From Roseiarcus sp963730555 (lineage in GTDB: Bacteria; Pseudomonadota; Alphaproteobacteria; Rhizobiales; Beijerinckiaceae): DNA of 64,000 bases. Of the stretch, positions 1 to 8,675 are shown piece by piece (the first letter of the stretch is position 1; the number at the start of each line of letters is the position of its first letter). The notes under the pieces are model-generated. The model worked only from the letters and a program-made list of their open reading frames with translations. It did not search any database and was not told the DNA's origin. The DNA lies in contig CAVSSS010000039.1 in the NCBI GenBank assembly GCA_963730555.1, positions 1 through 64,000 of the forward strand, given 5' to 3'. Both the position numbers and the translations under genes were made by a program.

Positions 1-1003
1 GCAATTGCGCCAGCGATTTCTCCGTGATCTCGTCGCCCGCCTCGGCATAGATTTCGCCGGTCTGCGGGTTGTAGAGGTCTTCGGCGATATACTGGCCATA
101 AAGATCGGAATTGCTCGCGCGCAGCGCCTTGAGGCCCTTCTCGGCCAGCTGACGCGCGGCGCGAACGGTCAATTTGCGCCCGGATTCGACTGCGACTTCG
201 CCGGTGTCGGCGTCGATGAGGTCGACGGAGGCCTTGACGCCCCTCATGCGCTCGGCTTCGTAAGGCACGCGCCAACCGCCGTCCTTGAGACGGCTGTAAA
301 CGATCTTGCGATAGAAGGTCGACAGCACCGCTTCACCGTCGAGGCCGAGCGCGTAAAGCAGCGAGGTCACCGGAATCTTGCGGCGCCGATCGATGCGCGC
401 ATAGACGATGTCCTTGGCGTCAAACTCGATGTCGAGCCACGAGCCGCGATACGGGATGATGCGGGCGGCGAACAGAAGCTTGCCCGAGGAATGGCTCTTG
501 CCCTTGTCGTGATCGAAGAACACGCCCGGGCTGCGATGCATCTGCGAGACGATGACGCGTTCGGTGCCGTTGACAATGAAGGTGCCGTTTGTCGTCATGA
601 GCGGCATGTCGCCCATGTAAACATCCTGCTCCTTGATGTCCTTGACCGACTTGGCCTGGGTCTCGGGGTCGACGTCGAACACGATAAGGCGCAGCGTCAC
701 CTTGAGCGGCGCGGAATAGGTCATGCCGCGCTGGCGGCACTCGTCGACGTCGTATTTCGGCGCTTCATACTCATATTTGACGAATTCGAGATGGGCGGTG
801 TCAGCGAAGTCCTTGATCGGGAATACCGACTTGAACACCGCCTGCAGACCCTCGTTTGGACGGCCGCCCTTCGGCGGGTCCATCAGCAAAAACTGATCGT
901 ACGAGGCCTTCTGGACTTCGATCAGGTTCGGCATCTCGCCGACTTCCTTGACGTGCCCGAACACCTTGCGAACGCGCTTGCGGCCAGTGAATGTCTGCGC
1001 CAT
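1..1003 (-). CDS. rpoB: RNA polymerase beta subunit, N-terminal part (runs off the left edge)
   Basis: Beta subunit of RNA polymerase, part of the catalytic core. I translated the minus strand from the ATG at 1003 to about 301 and found one open frame beginning MAQTFTGRKRVRKVFGHVKE and carrying conserved beta-subunit segments such as YDQFLLMDPP, NGTFIVNGTERVIVSQ, RSPGVFFDHDKGK and RIIPYRGSWLDIEFD (fork and protrusion regions). Only about the first 334 residues of roughly 1,370 are present; the rest lies left of the window. It is the last gene of the visible rplJ-rplL-rpoB order, 264 bases after rplL. No frameshift was seen, unlike in its two upstream neighbours. Confidence 0.98.
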   Translation of the reverse strand, partial: MAQTFTGRKRVRKVFGHVKEVGEMPNLIEVQKASYDQFLLMDPPKGGRPNEGLQAVFKSVFPIKDFADTAHLEFVKYEYEAPKYDVDECRQRGMTYSAPLKVTLRLIVFDVDPETQAKSVKDIKEQDVYMGDMPLMTTNGTFIVNGTERVIVSQMHRSPGVFFDHDKGKSHSSGKLLFAARIIPYRGSWLDIEFDAKDIVYARIDRRRKIPVTSLLYALGLDGEAVLSTFYRKIVYSRLKDGGWRVPYEAERMRGVKASVDLIDADTGEVAVESGRKLTVRAARQLAEKGLKALRASNSDLYGQYIAEDLYNPQTGEIYAEAGDEITEKSLAQL

Positions 1004-1267
1004 GTCGCTCCTCTAAAGCTCGCTTGCCCGCCGCTCTCGGTCCCGTCGCGCCCGGACGCGCGCCAGACCCTCGGCTGGCCTTCTCGAAGCGTCGCCAACG
1101 CTCCTCATTCACTCAAACCTCGCCCGGACAGCCTCAAACGCTATCAGCGGCCGGTTGACCACGCTCACTCACCGTAAACGCCTTGGAAACACCGGAACGG
1201 CCCCTGGCCGATGGCCGGGACCGTCCCCGCTTTTGATCAGCCGAGCCCCGCGTCAGCGGGCGGCTCA
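1004..1267 (-). promoter_or_regulatory. rplL-rpoB intergenic region
   Basis: 264 bases lie between the corrected rplL stop and the rpoB start, with no coding signal. In many bacteria this spacer holds an attenuator and an RNase III site that set the ratio of L7/L12 to RNA polymerase. The strand is rich in GGCC/GCCG pairs that could fold, for example around 1196-1230, but no clear T-tract follows, so I cannot point to a terminator. Confidence 0.35.
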
Positions 1268-1649
1268 CTACTTGAGCTCGACCTTCGCTCCCGGCCTTTT
1301 CCAAAGCAGCCTTGATCTTCTCGGCCTCTTCCTTGCTTACGCCTTCCTTAACCGGCTTCGGCGCGGCTTCGACCAGGTCCTTGGCTTCCTTCAGCCCAAG
1401 CGCGGTGATGGCGCGCACTTCCTTGATCACTTCGATCTTCTTGTCGCCGATCGCCGAAAGGATGACAGAAAACTCGGTCTGCTCCTCGACCGGCGCGGCG
1501 GCTGCGCCGCCAGCGGCCGGAGCGGCGGCCACCGCCACCGCAGCGGCGGCCGAGACGCCCCACTTGCCTTCAAGCAGTTTGGCGAGCTCTGCGGCCTCCA
1601 GGACCGTAAGGCTCGAGAGTTCGTCGACGATTTTTTCGAGATTTGCCAT
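1268..1649 (-). CDS. rplL: 50S ribosomal protein L7/L12, frameshifted near the C-terminus
   Basis: Stalk protein of the large ribosomal subunit, which recruits translation GTPases. It starts MANLEKIVDELSSLTVLEAA, then has the N-terminal dimer domain, an Ala/Gly-rich hinge and the C-terminal domain (EFSVILSAIGDKKIEVIKEV, GLKEAKDLVE). In the sequence as given, the frame changes after ...ALEKAG and runs on without the normal end. One extra base in the C/G run at 1290-1292 explains this: removing it gives ...KAGAKVELK and a stop at 1268-1270, so 126 residues, normal for the family. L7/L12 is essential or nearly so, so a consensus error is likelier than a real mutation. Confidence 0.95.
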
Positions 1650-1699
1650 TGATGAATTCCTTATGTAGTGCGGTTCGAATGATTGTGAAGAGCCTGGCT

Positions 1700-2216
1700 T
1701 TAGGCTGCGTCTTTGGCGGCATAGGCCCCGACCACGCGGGCGAGCTTGGCGGCTGGCGCGGTGGCGAGCTGGGCGAGTTTGGTCGCCGGGGGCAGTCAGA
1801 AGCCCCAGCAGTTTCGCCCGCAGCTCGTCGAGCGATGGCAGGGTCGCAAGCGCCTTGACGCCGTCGACATCGAGTGCCGTCTTGCCCATGGCGCCGCCCA
1901 GAAGCACGAATTTTTCGTGATCCTTGGCGAAAGCCACGGCAGCCTTGGCCGCCGCCACCGGATCGATCGAATGAGCGATCAGGGTCGGGCCCTTGAGCAA
2001 GGGACCGATCGAGGCGACGTCCGTGCCTTTGACAGCAATTTGAGCCAGACTATTTTTGGCGACCTGAACTTTCGCGCCCGCCTGCCGCATCTGCTTGCGC
2101 AGCCGCTGCATTTGGGCGACGGTCAGGCCGGAATAATGCGCCACGACCACAACCGACGTTTTCGAAAAAACGTCGTGAAGGGCTGCGACGGCTTCCTTCT
2201 TTTCCGTTCTATCCAC
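1700..2216 (-). CDS. rplJ: 50S ribosomal protein L10, frameshifted near the C-terminus
   Basis: Base of the L7/L12 stalk and autoregulator of the rplJL operon. The frame reads VDRTEKKEAVAALHDVF, VVVVAHYSGLTVAQMQRLRK, then GPTLIAHS and LLGGAMG, all typical of L10. A GTG at 2216 is preferred to the ATG at 2225, because GGAG then sits 9 bases upstream and homologues begin at this Val/Met-x-R. After LLGLLTAP the frame breaks; an extra base in the run of five G/C at 1788-1792 explains it. Corrected, the end reads PATKLAQLATAPAAKLARVV and stops at 1700-1702, giving 171 residues. Uncorrected, rplJ and rplL appear as one false fused frame. Confidence 0.95.
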
Positions 2217-2225
2217 GGTGCTCAT

Positions 2226-3004
2226 CTCCGGTCGGCGAGCTTCGAATAGCTCAAAACCCGCCTGTTGCACACGCCGCGCGCCCGATACGGTCTCCCGCAC
2301 CGAACGCCGCGGCCACTTGCGCCTGTCCCCGGAGGCGGGCGAAAAACGCCCGGCGCCGGACAGAAGGTTCGAACCGTTTTCACCGTCCGGAAAGCGCCGG
2401 ACGGATGGAGAAACTCGGTCTTCCCCGTCTATGCTGGCTCCCGCCTCAAAGGGCTTAGGAATTAAGCGCTTCCCGAAAGGGATTACGCACCGGCAGTCTC
2501 GGACAGGACAAAGCCGGAATGGACGCAAAGGTTTACCCTCTCCGTCCTCCGGCCCTTTCCGCCGCCCCCGCTCCGATTAGCCGCAACCGGTTTCATCTTT
2601 GCAGGGCGGTAGCCATGTTTGATTCGGGGCCATCGCGCCGTCGACCCCAAACACACCCCATACCGGGTTCGCGACGCGGATGCAAGAGGGGTTGGGGAAA
2701 ACCTCCTCTGAGACGCGCCGGCATGCGACGCGCCGGTTCCACTTTCCCGTGATGGGCGGCTGAGGAAAGCCGCCCTTGCTGCGTCAGCGCCCTGACGGCG
2801 CTGCGCACGGCGACGCATCATCACGCTAACCCAGATGAGAATTTGCGCGCCTAAATTATCTTCTTCTTACCCATGGGCGATTGGGTCAATCGCAGCTTAG
2901 TTCCCGAGATTATCCGGTAACTTAATCGTGATCACGATCGGGGTGGCGCTGCCCCCTAAGAGAAGAGTGGGTCGGTCGGGCGACTTCTTCGGAGGAATCG
3001 TTCG
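2226..3004. promoter_or_regulatory. 779-base non-coding stretch: probable rplJ leader and divergent promoters
   Basis: No believable gene is seen here. On the minus strand it is the upstream region of rplJ and should hold its promoter and the long L10-binding leader known from this operon; I cannot place the leader boundaries. A perfect 7-bp hairpin, GGGCGGC (2754-2760) / GCCGCCC (2769-2775) with an 8-base loop, has no T-tract on either strand. A direct repeat GACGCGCCGG occurs twice around 2711-2736. The right end also serves the plus-strand gene starting at 3005. rplA and rplK, which normally precede rplJ, are absent. Confidence 0.4.
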
Positions 3005-3263
3005 ATGGAGCAGATCGACCGCCGCGCCTTGACGCGCGGGATTTTGTCTGGCGCCGCTGTCGCCGCCACAGGTCTGGCGGGGCGCTCTGAAACGGCAAGC
3101 GCGATGCCGCTCGACGACCGCGTCCCGAGCTCCGTCGACGATTGGATCGAGAAGACGTGGGTTTGGGTGGGGCCAGGTCCGCGCCGCGGTTTGGCGGCGG
3201 CGCCGCGTCTTGCGTTGCTGGTGGCGGCGAGGCCGCCGCGTTTGCGGTTGGGGCTGGGTGTGA
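3005..3263 (+). CDS. Small Tat-signal protein with Arg/Trp-rich tail, frameshifted
   Basis: A short exported protein of unknown function. The N-terminus has a twin-arginine signal (RRALTRGILSGAAVAATGLA, about residues 6-25), then MPLDDRVPSSVDDWIEK. In the given frame the C-terminus is low-complexity. Shifting by one base near 3180 gives an Arg/Trp/Cys-rich end, WRRRRVLRCWWRRGRRVCGW, stopping at 3261-3263 (about 85 residues). That tail matches a family of small Tat proteins I know from Hyphomicrobiales, so I think a one-base insertion is present. An AGGAATCGTTCG stretch precedes the ATG. The gene stands alone and is divergent from rplJ. Confidence 0.6.
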
Positions 3264-3786
3264 TCTAACCAAAGGACATTGCGATGCTTCCGCCTATCGG
3301 CCGCGACGGCGGACGGCCGACCGGGATCCCAACGTGTTTTCGGTTCGGTCGCCGAACCGCAAGTCCTGGATCGTCCCAACCCCGCTGTCCTCTCCGTTAC
3401 GGAGGAAGCAGACCGTTCGCGCGCCATGAAGCGCTCTTTTCTTTACGTCAACTGCGCGGTGAAACACGATCTTGCTCGCCATCCGTGCATCTGGTCGCGC
3501 CAGTTCCGCTTCGGACGCCCCGTCGCAACGACCCAACACTTTCGTAATTTTTTGCTCGTTGTCGTGCGCTTTGACACACGTATGCCGGAGTGTTATTCCG
3601 CGTGGCGCATTGAACTGCCAATGGGGCTCGCAAACTTCAGACTCTCCCGAAGTCTATGCTGAGGCAATCCCAAAAAATCGCCTACTTCAACTGGTTCAAC
3701 GTGACCGGTTAGATCTGGAGGAAATCACTGAACGAATGGTCTGTTTCTGGTCTAGTCTCCCGACCGTGAAGAGGTTAGATTAAGGC
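3264..3786. other. Intergenic stretch without recognised gene
   Basis: About 520 bases separate the small Tat gene from the glycosyltransferase. Short open frames exist on both strands, but none has family resemblance or a convincing start. Base composition drops in GC around 3540-3780, which fits a promoter region for the downstream polysaccharide cluster. No hairpin or repeat was found that I would name. Confidence 0.4.
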
Positions 3787-4978
3787 ATGAGCAGTAAAGT
3801 CATCGTTCACATTAGTGCTGATTTTCCTGACTCAATGGTGTCGACCAAGACGAATTCGGTCGCCAACCTCATCAAGGCCACTGAGGAATATCGTCATATC
3901 GTCTATTCCCTCAATCGCGTCAGCCTCGTCTCAGGCATAGTCGCCGTCGATTTCGGCCCCGACCGCAAGGCGATCGCCTACGGAGCGCCGCCCAAAGGAC
4001 TTTTTCTTGCGACTTATCTGGACCGCGTGTCCGACTGGATCCTAAAGGATATCCAAAGCCGGGGCATTCCGGTCGACGCGCTCCATCTGCACAAGTTCTC
4101 CGTCGAAGGTTTGGTTGGCCAGAAAATCGCCCAAAGCCTCAAACGGCCGTTTATCGTCAATCTATGGGGCGATACGGATCTTAAAATCGTAAAATATCGT
4201 CCGGACTTGAAGGCGACCTGGAAATCAATACTCGACCAGGCGGCTCTCATCATTCCGCATACGCCTTGGGTCGAAAAGCGCTTTGACGTGTTGTTCGGCC
4301 TCGATCACTCGAAATCGATCATCCTGCCGGCAATTACCCAGCACGAGCACTTCACGCCGTCCCCGGTCGTCTCTGAACCTCGGTTCGTTACTCTTTTCAA
4401 TCTGGACGTTCATCGTCGAAAAAATTTGGCGGCGCTCGTTACCGTCATCGACCGCATGTCCCAGCGAATTCCCGGCATTTCACTCGACGTCTACGGCAAA
4501 GGTTCGCCCAAGACGATGTTCGAGGTTTCTCAAATCGTTGAGAGGTCCAAGGCGAAGAACGTCACGCTAAAAGGACCGCTGCCTAGCGATGGATTTACGA
4601 CAACCCTCGGGGATTACGCCGCTTTCCTCCTGCCCACCCGTCGGGAAACGTTTGGCATGGTGTTTGTCGAGGCTCTGTTCTCCGGCTTGCCCTTGCTTCA
4701 CACCAAGGGCTGGGGCATCGACGGATTTTTCGCCAATGACGAAGTCGGATACGCGTGCGATCCGACGAGCCTCGATGACATCGAGTCGGGCGTCTCCCGC
4801 CTGTTGATGGAACAGGAGCGTTTCAAACGATCGATTGCCGCTCTTCATGAGCGCGGCGGGTTGGACCGGTTCAAACGGAAAGCGATCGCCGAGAGATATC
4901 GCGCCGGTTCTGGAGCGCGTGTTGGGCCGGACCGAGCAGTCCACGGGGGTTTTGTCCGAGACCGCTGCTGTTCCTTGA
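3787..4978 (+). CDS. Glycosyltransferase, GT4-like, frameshifted at the C-terminus
   Basis: Probable GT-B glycosyltransferase that adds a sugar to a cell-surface glycan. The N-terminal domain begins VIVHISADFPDSMVSTK; the C-terminal donor-binding domain has FNLDVHRRKNLAALV, LKGPLPSDG, and the family 4 signature region FLLPTRRETFGMVFVEALFSG with the E-x7-E pattern (about residues 280-300). No signal peptide or membrane segment is visible. After ERYRA the frame changes; one extra G at about 4906 explains it, and the corrected end reads VLERVLGRTEQSTGVLSE with a stop at 4976-4978, giving 396 residues. It is followed 16 bases later by the heptose isomerase, so it probably uses or transfers the heptose made by the cluster. 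Confidence 0.8.
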
Positions 4979-4994
4979 CTGCAAATGGATCTCA

Positions 4995-5720
4995 ATGCTG
5001 TTCGTTGAGAAACGCGTTTCAGTCATCACGAGAACAAGCGAAAACATCGTTCAGGCGTCACAAGACACCGCTTTTTTGCGAGAGGGGCTTATCCTGGCTT
5101 TCTTCCCCGAACGACTTTATGACGGCATGGCGGGCTACCTGGACGCCTACTTTGACCATTTCCGTGCGGCTGCTGCTGCGGTGGCGCGCGACCGAATGCA
5201 GGCTGCGGCGGACGCGATCATCGACGTCGTAGCCCGCAATGGCACGATCTTCTCGTGTGGCAACGGCGGCTCCGCCGCCATCGCCAATCACTTGGCTTGC
5301 GACTGTCTAAAAGGCGTCAGAACGGACACGACCATAAAGCCAAGGGTTTCGAGCCTGTCCGCGACGGTCGAATTGATCACCGCGATCGCCAACGACATCG
5401 GCTACGACGACATTTTCAGTTTCCAGCTTTCGTCGCTCGCCAGACCGGGCGACGTGCTGATCACGATCAGTTCGTCGGGCGAATCTCGGAATATCGTGAA
5501 CGCGATCACCTGGGCCAAGGCCAACGGATTGCGAACCATCGCGATGACCGGGTTCAAGGGCGGCGCTTCGGCGAAGGCGGCGGACATCAACCTTCATGTC
5601 GACGCGCACAACTACGGAATCGTCGAGGACATACATCAGTCGATGATGCATGTGCTGGCCCAGTACGTCCGACACAGACACCTTGTCGATCACAAATTGC
5701 TTGGCGAAAAGAAGTTTTGA
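4995..5720 (+). CDS. gmhA: Phosphoheptose isomerase-like SIS protein
   Basis: Likely converts sedoheptulose 7-phosphate to D-glycero-D-manno-heptose 7-phosphate, the first step of ADP/GDP-heptose synthesis. It has a SIS fold with the phosphosugar site FSCGNGGSAAIANHLACDCL and the ISSSGESRNIV loop, plus DIHQSMMHVLAQY near the end, all GmhA-like. The first ~45 residues of the frame from 4995 are not conserved-looking; the true start may be an alternative codon near 5100 or the ATG at 5127 (MAGYLDAYFDHF), which would give a length closer to the usual ~190 residues. Next gene: epimerase at 5802. SIS proteins with other sugar substrates cannot be excluded, but context favours GmhA. Confidence 0.8.
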   Translation: MLFVEKRVSVITRTSENIVQASQDTAFLREGLILAFFPERLYDGMAGYLDAYFDHFRAAAAAVARDRMQAAADAIIDVVARNGTIFSCGNGGSAAIANHLACDCLKGVRTDTTIKPRVSSLSATVELITAIANDIGYDDIFSFQLSSLARPGDVLITISSSGESRNIVNAITWAKANGLRTIAMTGFKGGASAKAADINLHVDAHNYGIVEDIHQSMMHVLAQYVRHRHLVDHKLLGEKKF

Positions 5721-5801
5721 CGTCTGGTCGATAGGCCCGTCGGTTCAAAGCGGGCGCGTTCGGGTTGATCGCGCCCCGTTCAAGTAAGCGGATTGTGCGG
5801 G

Positions 5802-6767
5802 ATGACGATTTTGGTTACCGGCGGGGCGGGGTTCATCGCCAATACGCTGGTGGACTCCATCCTTTCGCGCGGCGACTCCGTGATCTGCCTTGACAACCTC
5901 TGCCGCGGCACGATCGCCAACGTCGCCCGCTTCGCTGAGAAAAACAGCTTCAGGTTTTCGGCGGTCGATCTCGCCGATCTCAACGCCTTCCGATCCTGTC
6001 TCGATTCGCATGGTGACCTTGGCCAGATCTCGGAAGTCTGGCATCTCGCGGCCAATTCCGACATTCCAGCTGGTATCGCGGACCCGGGCGTCGATCTGCG
6101 CGATACGTTCATGACGACCTTTAATGTCCTCCGGATCATGGAGGAGCGGAATATTGGAGAATTGCTCTTCGCCTCGAGCTCAGCGATCTACGGCGATCTC
6201 GGAGACCAGGAACTGACCGAAAGCACCGGTCCTCTGTTTCCGATCTCGAACTATGGCGCCATGAAGCTTGCGTCAGAAGCGATGATCACCGCGGCGGTGG
6301 AGAAGTTCCTTGGTCGAGCCTTGCTGTTCCGCTTTCCCAATGTGGTGGGATTGCCGGCGACCCACGGCGTGATTCTCGACTTCATCCGGAGGCTGCGTTC
6401 GGATCCTAACCATCTCGACGTGCTCGGCGACGGCTCGCAGCGGAAGGCCTACTTGCACGTGACCGAACTCGTCGAGGCCATGCTTTTCATCCAGGGCCGA
6501 GTGACCGGAAAAGTCGACGTCTTCAACATTGGCCCAACTGACGCCGGGGTCTTCGTGCGCGATATCGCCCGTGAAACCGCTGCAGCGGTCGCGCCCGGAG
6601 CTCGGCTTAAGTTTGGGACGGACAACAAAGGATGGGTGGGCGACGTCCCCCGCTTCGCCTATTCGACAGCGAAGCTCTCCGCGCTCGGCTGGACGCCGAA
6701 GCTCAGTTCGCTCGAAGCTGTCCGACGAGCGATCGGCGAAATCAACGGTCAGGAAAACCCGCGATGA
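5802..6767 (+). CDS. NAD-dependent sugar epimerase/dehydratase (extended SDR)
   Basis: Nucleotide-sugar or sugar epimerase. It starts MTILVTGGAGFIANTLVDSI with the Rossmann GGxGFI motif, then the HLAANSD segment, the catalytic SSSAIYG and YGAMK (Y-x3-K) motifs and a C-terminal substrate domain; 321 residues, normal for extended SDRs. The ATG at 5802 is chosen over a TTG at 5793 because GCGGG precedes it and the Rossmann strand begins there. It overlaps the next gene by 4 bases (ATGA at 6764), so translation is probably coupled. Within a GDP-heptose cluster it may modify the heptose (epimerisation or deoxygenation), but the exact reaction is not readable from the sequence. Confidence 0.8.
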   Translation: MTILVTGGAGFIANTLVDSILSRGDSVICLDNLCRGTIANVARFAEKNSFRFSAVDLADLNAFRSCLDSHGDLGQISEVWHLAANSDIPAGIADPGVDLRDTFMTTFNVLRIMEERNIGELLFASSSAIYGDLGDQELTESTGPLFPISNYGAMKLASEAMITAAVEKFLGRALLFRFPNVVGLPATHGVILDFIRRLRSDPNHLDVLGDGSQRKAYLHVTELVEAMLFIQGRVTGKVDVFNIGPTDAGVFVRDIARETAAAVAPGARLKFGTDNKGWVGDVPRFAYSTAKLSALGWTPKLSSLEAVRRAIGEINGQENPR

Positions 6768-8675
6768 AACAGGCGGTCATTCTCGCCGGAGGAAAGGGCA
6801 CGCGCCTCGCCTCGGTGCTGGGCGGCCTGCCGAAGCCGCTCGTGGACGTTTGCGGCAAGCCGCTGCTTTTGCATCAGCTTGAACTTCTATCGCGCATGGT
6901 TTCACCGACGCCGTCGTGATGGTCAATCACAGGGCTGATGCGATTCGCGAATGGCTGGTCGGGGTCGACCTGCGGATTTCCGTTCGACTGATCGACGACG
7001 GCGAACCTCGAGGAACAGCCGGCGCTGTCCTGGCCGCTCTTCAGGGAGCTCGAGCCAGAGTTTCTGGTTATGTATGGCGATACGATGCTTTGCGTCGATC
7101 TGACGCGGTTTTGGACCTGGAATCGCGCGGTCCCCGGCGCCGACGTTTCGCTCTTTCTTCACCCCAACGACCACCCGCATGACTCGGACCTGGTCGAAAT
7201 CGACGAAACCGGGCGCATTGTCGCATTCCACGCCTACCCGCACCCGGCGGATGCATGGTTGCCCAACCTTGTGAACGCTGCGCTCTACGTCGTGCGGCGC
7301 GAAAGCCTGCGCAGCGTGGAGCGAAACGGCTGGTCCTCTCGATTTCGCAAAGGATCTTTTTCCGCGCATGCTGACGGCTGGAGCGACGTTGCGGGGATAC
7401 GCCTCCCCCGAATACATCAAGGACGCGGGCACGCCCGAACGGCTGAAGCGCGTTCGCAGCGCGCTGACGTCAGGCGCAATTCGTCGCGCATCGCTCGACG
7501 AGACTCAGCGAGCCGTCTTTCTGGATCGCGACGGCACCCTCAATGTCGATCACGGGCTCATTCGCCGCCCCGAGGATCTCGAGGTGTTCCCCTTTGCCGG
7601 GTCTGCGATCAGACGGCTGAACGAGGCCGAATGGCGGACGGTCCTCGTCAGCAATCAGCCGGTCATCGCGCGCGGCGAGGTCACCGAAGCTGAGTTGCGC
7701 CATATACATGCTCGGCTCGAAACGGAAATCGGCCGCGATCATGCCTATTTCGACCGAATCTACATTTGCCCGCATCACCCCGACCGCGGGTTTCCGGGAG
7801 AACGCATCGAGCTCAAGATCCGATGCGATTGCCGCAAACCGGAACCCGGCCTGATCTTCAACGCTCAGAAAGATCTCAACATCGATCTCGCCCGCTCTTG
7901 GTATATCGGCGACTCGACGGCGGATCTGGGGGCAGCCGAAAAGGCGCGCGTTTCCTGCATTCTGGTTGAAACCGGGCACGGCGGCCTCGATCGCCGCTAC
8001 CCTCACGAAGCCGGGTTCACGGTCGCCAATGTTTCAGAGGCGGCGACCTTCATTCTTGACGTCTATCCGAGGATCGCGAAGGTCCTCGCTCCCCAACTCG
8101 CCGCAATGGCGTCAAGCGACGATTGGTTCATCGGCGGGCTGCCGAGCGCCGGCAAATCGACAGTCGCAGCGACGCTGGAGCGCGAATTGCGGCTGCAGAA
8201 GCGCCGCGCGAGAGTCATTCACACGGATCGCTGGTTTGAAGACAACGATGACCGGCATGCGCTGGGGCCCTTCGACATGACCGGTCTCAAAGCAGCAGTC
8301 GCGAAAGCGGCGGAGCGTGCGAAAGGGCAACCGGTCACACTGATGCTTCCGGCTGGCCGCGGGAACAGGTTGGAGATCAAACTGGCGCCGGACGAAGTCC
8401 TGATCTGGGAAGGCGCTCTTGCCGCGGAGCTCGCGGCGTCTCTCGGCCGGACCGCTCACGCAATGAACGTCGTCTCGAGCGAAGCCGCCCGACATGCGCG
8501 CTTCATGCACTTGTACGAACGACGCGGCATTCCCGCGGCGCGCGCCAAGAGTCTCTTTGTCGGCGTGCGTGCAGAACAGGTTCCGGAAACATCGACGAGC
8601 TCGCCAGTGCAGATCAATCTCGACGCCTGCCAGATCGAGTCCATCCTCGCAAAGGGAACGGCGAATGATCATTAG
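6764..8675 (+). CDS. Fused heptose nucleotidyltransferase / GmhB-type phosphatase / P-loop kinase-like protein, three frameshifts
   Basis: Corrected, this is one protein of about 636 residues. Domain 1 (about 1-230) is a sugar-phosphate nucleotidyltransferase (QAVILAGGKGTRLASVL, LPKPLVDVCGKP, later VMYGDTMLCVDL), like the heptose-1-phosphate guanylyltransferase HddC. Domain 2 (about 245-440) is a GmhB-like HAD phosphatase: FLDRDGTL, VSNQPVIARG, the zinc-site CPHHP and CDCRKP, and YIGDSTADLGAA. Domain 3 (about 450-635) has a Walker A loop, GGLPSAGKST at about 8133-8160, and resembles small-molecule kinases. A lost base near 6898 and extra bases at 7044-7046 and about 7335-7350 split the frame. 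The two enzymes fit consecutive steps of heptose activation; the kinase-like role is unknown. It overlaps hddA at ATGATCATTAG. Confidence 0.8.

Noticed and set aside
1134..2528. A single 464-codon minus-strand frame that fuses L10 and L7/L12
   Set aside because: It results from one extra base in rplJ that happens to put its tail in frame with rplL; the conserved C-termini of both proteins are in neighbouring frames.
2754..2775. GGGCGGC/GCCGCCC hairpin as a terminator
   Set aside because: A perfect stem but no T-tract on either strand and no gene ending next to it.
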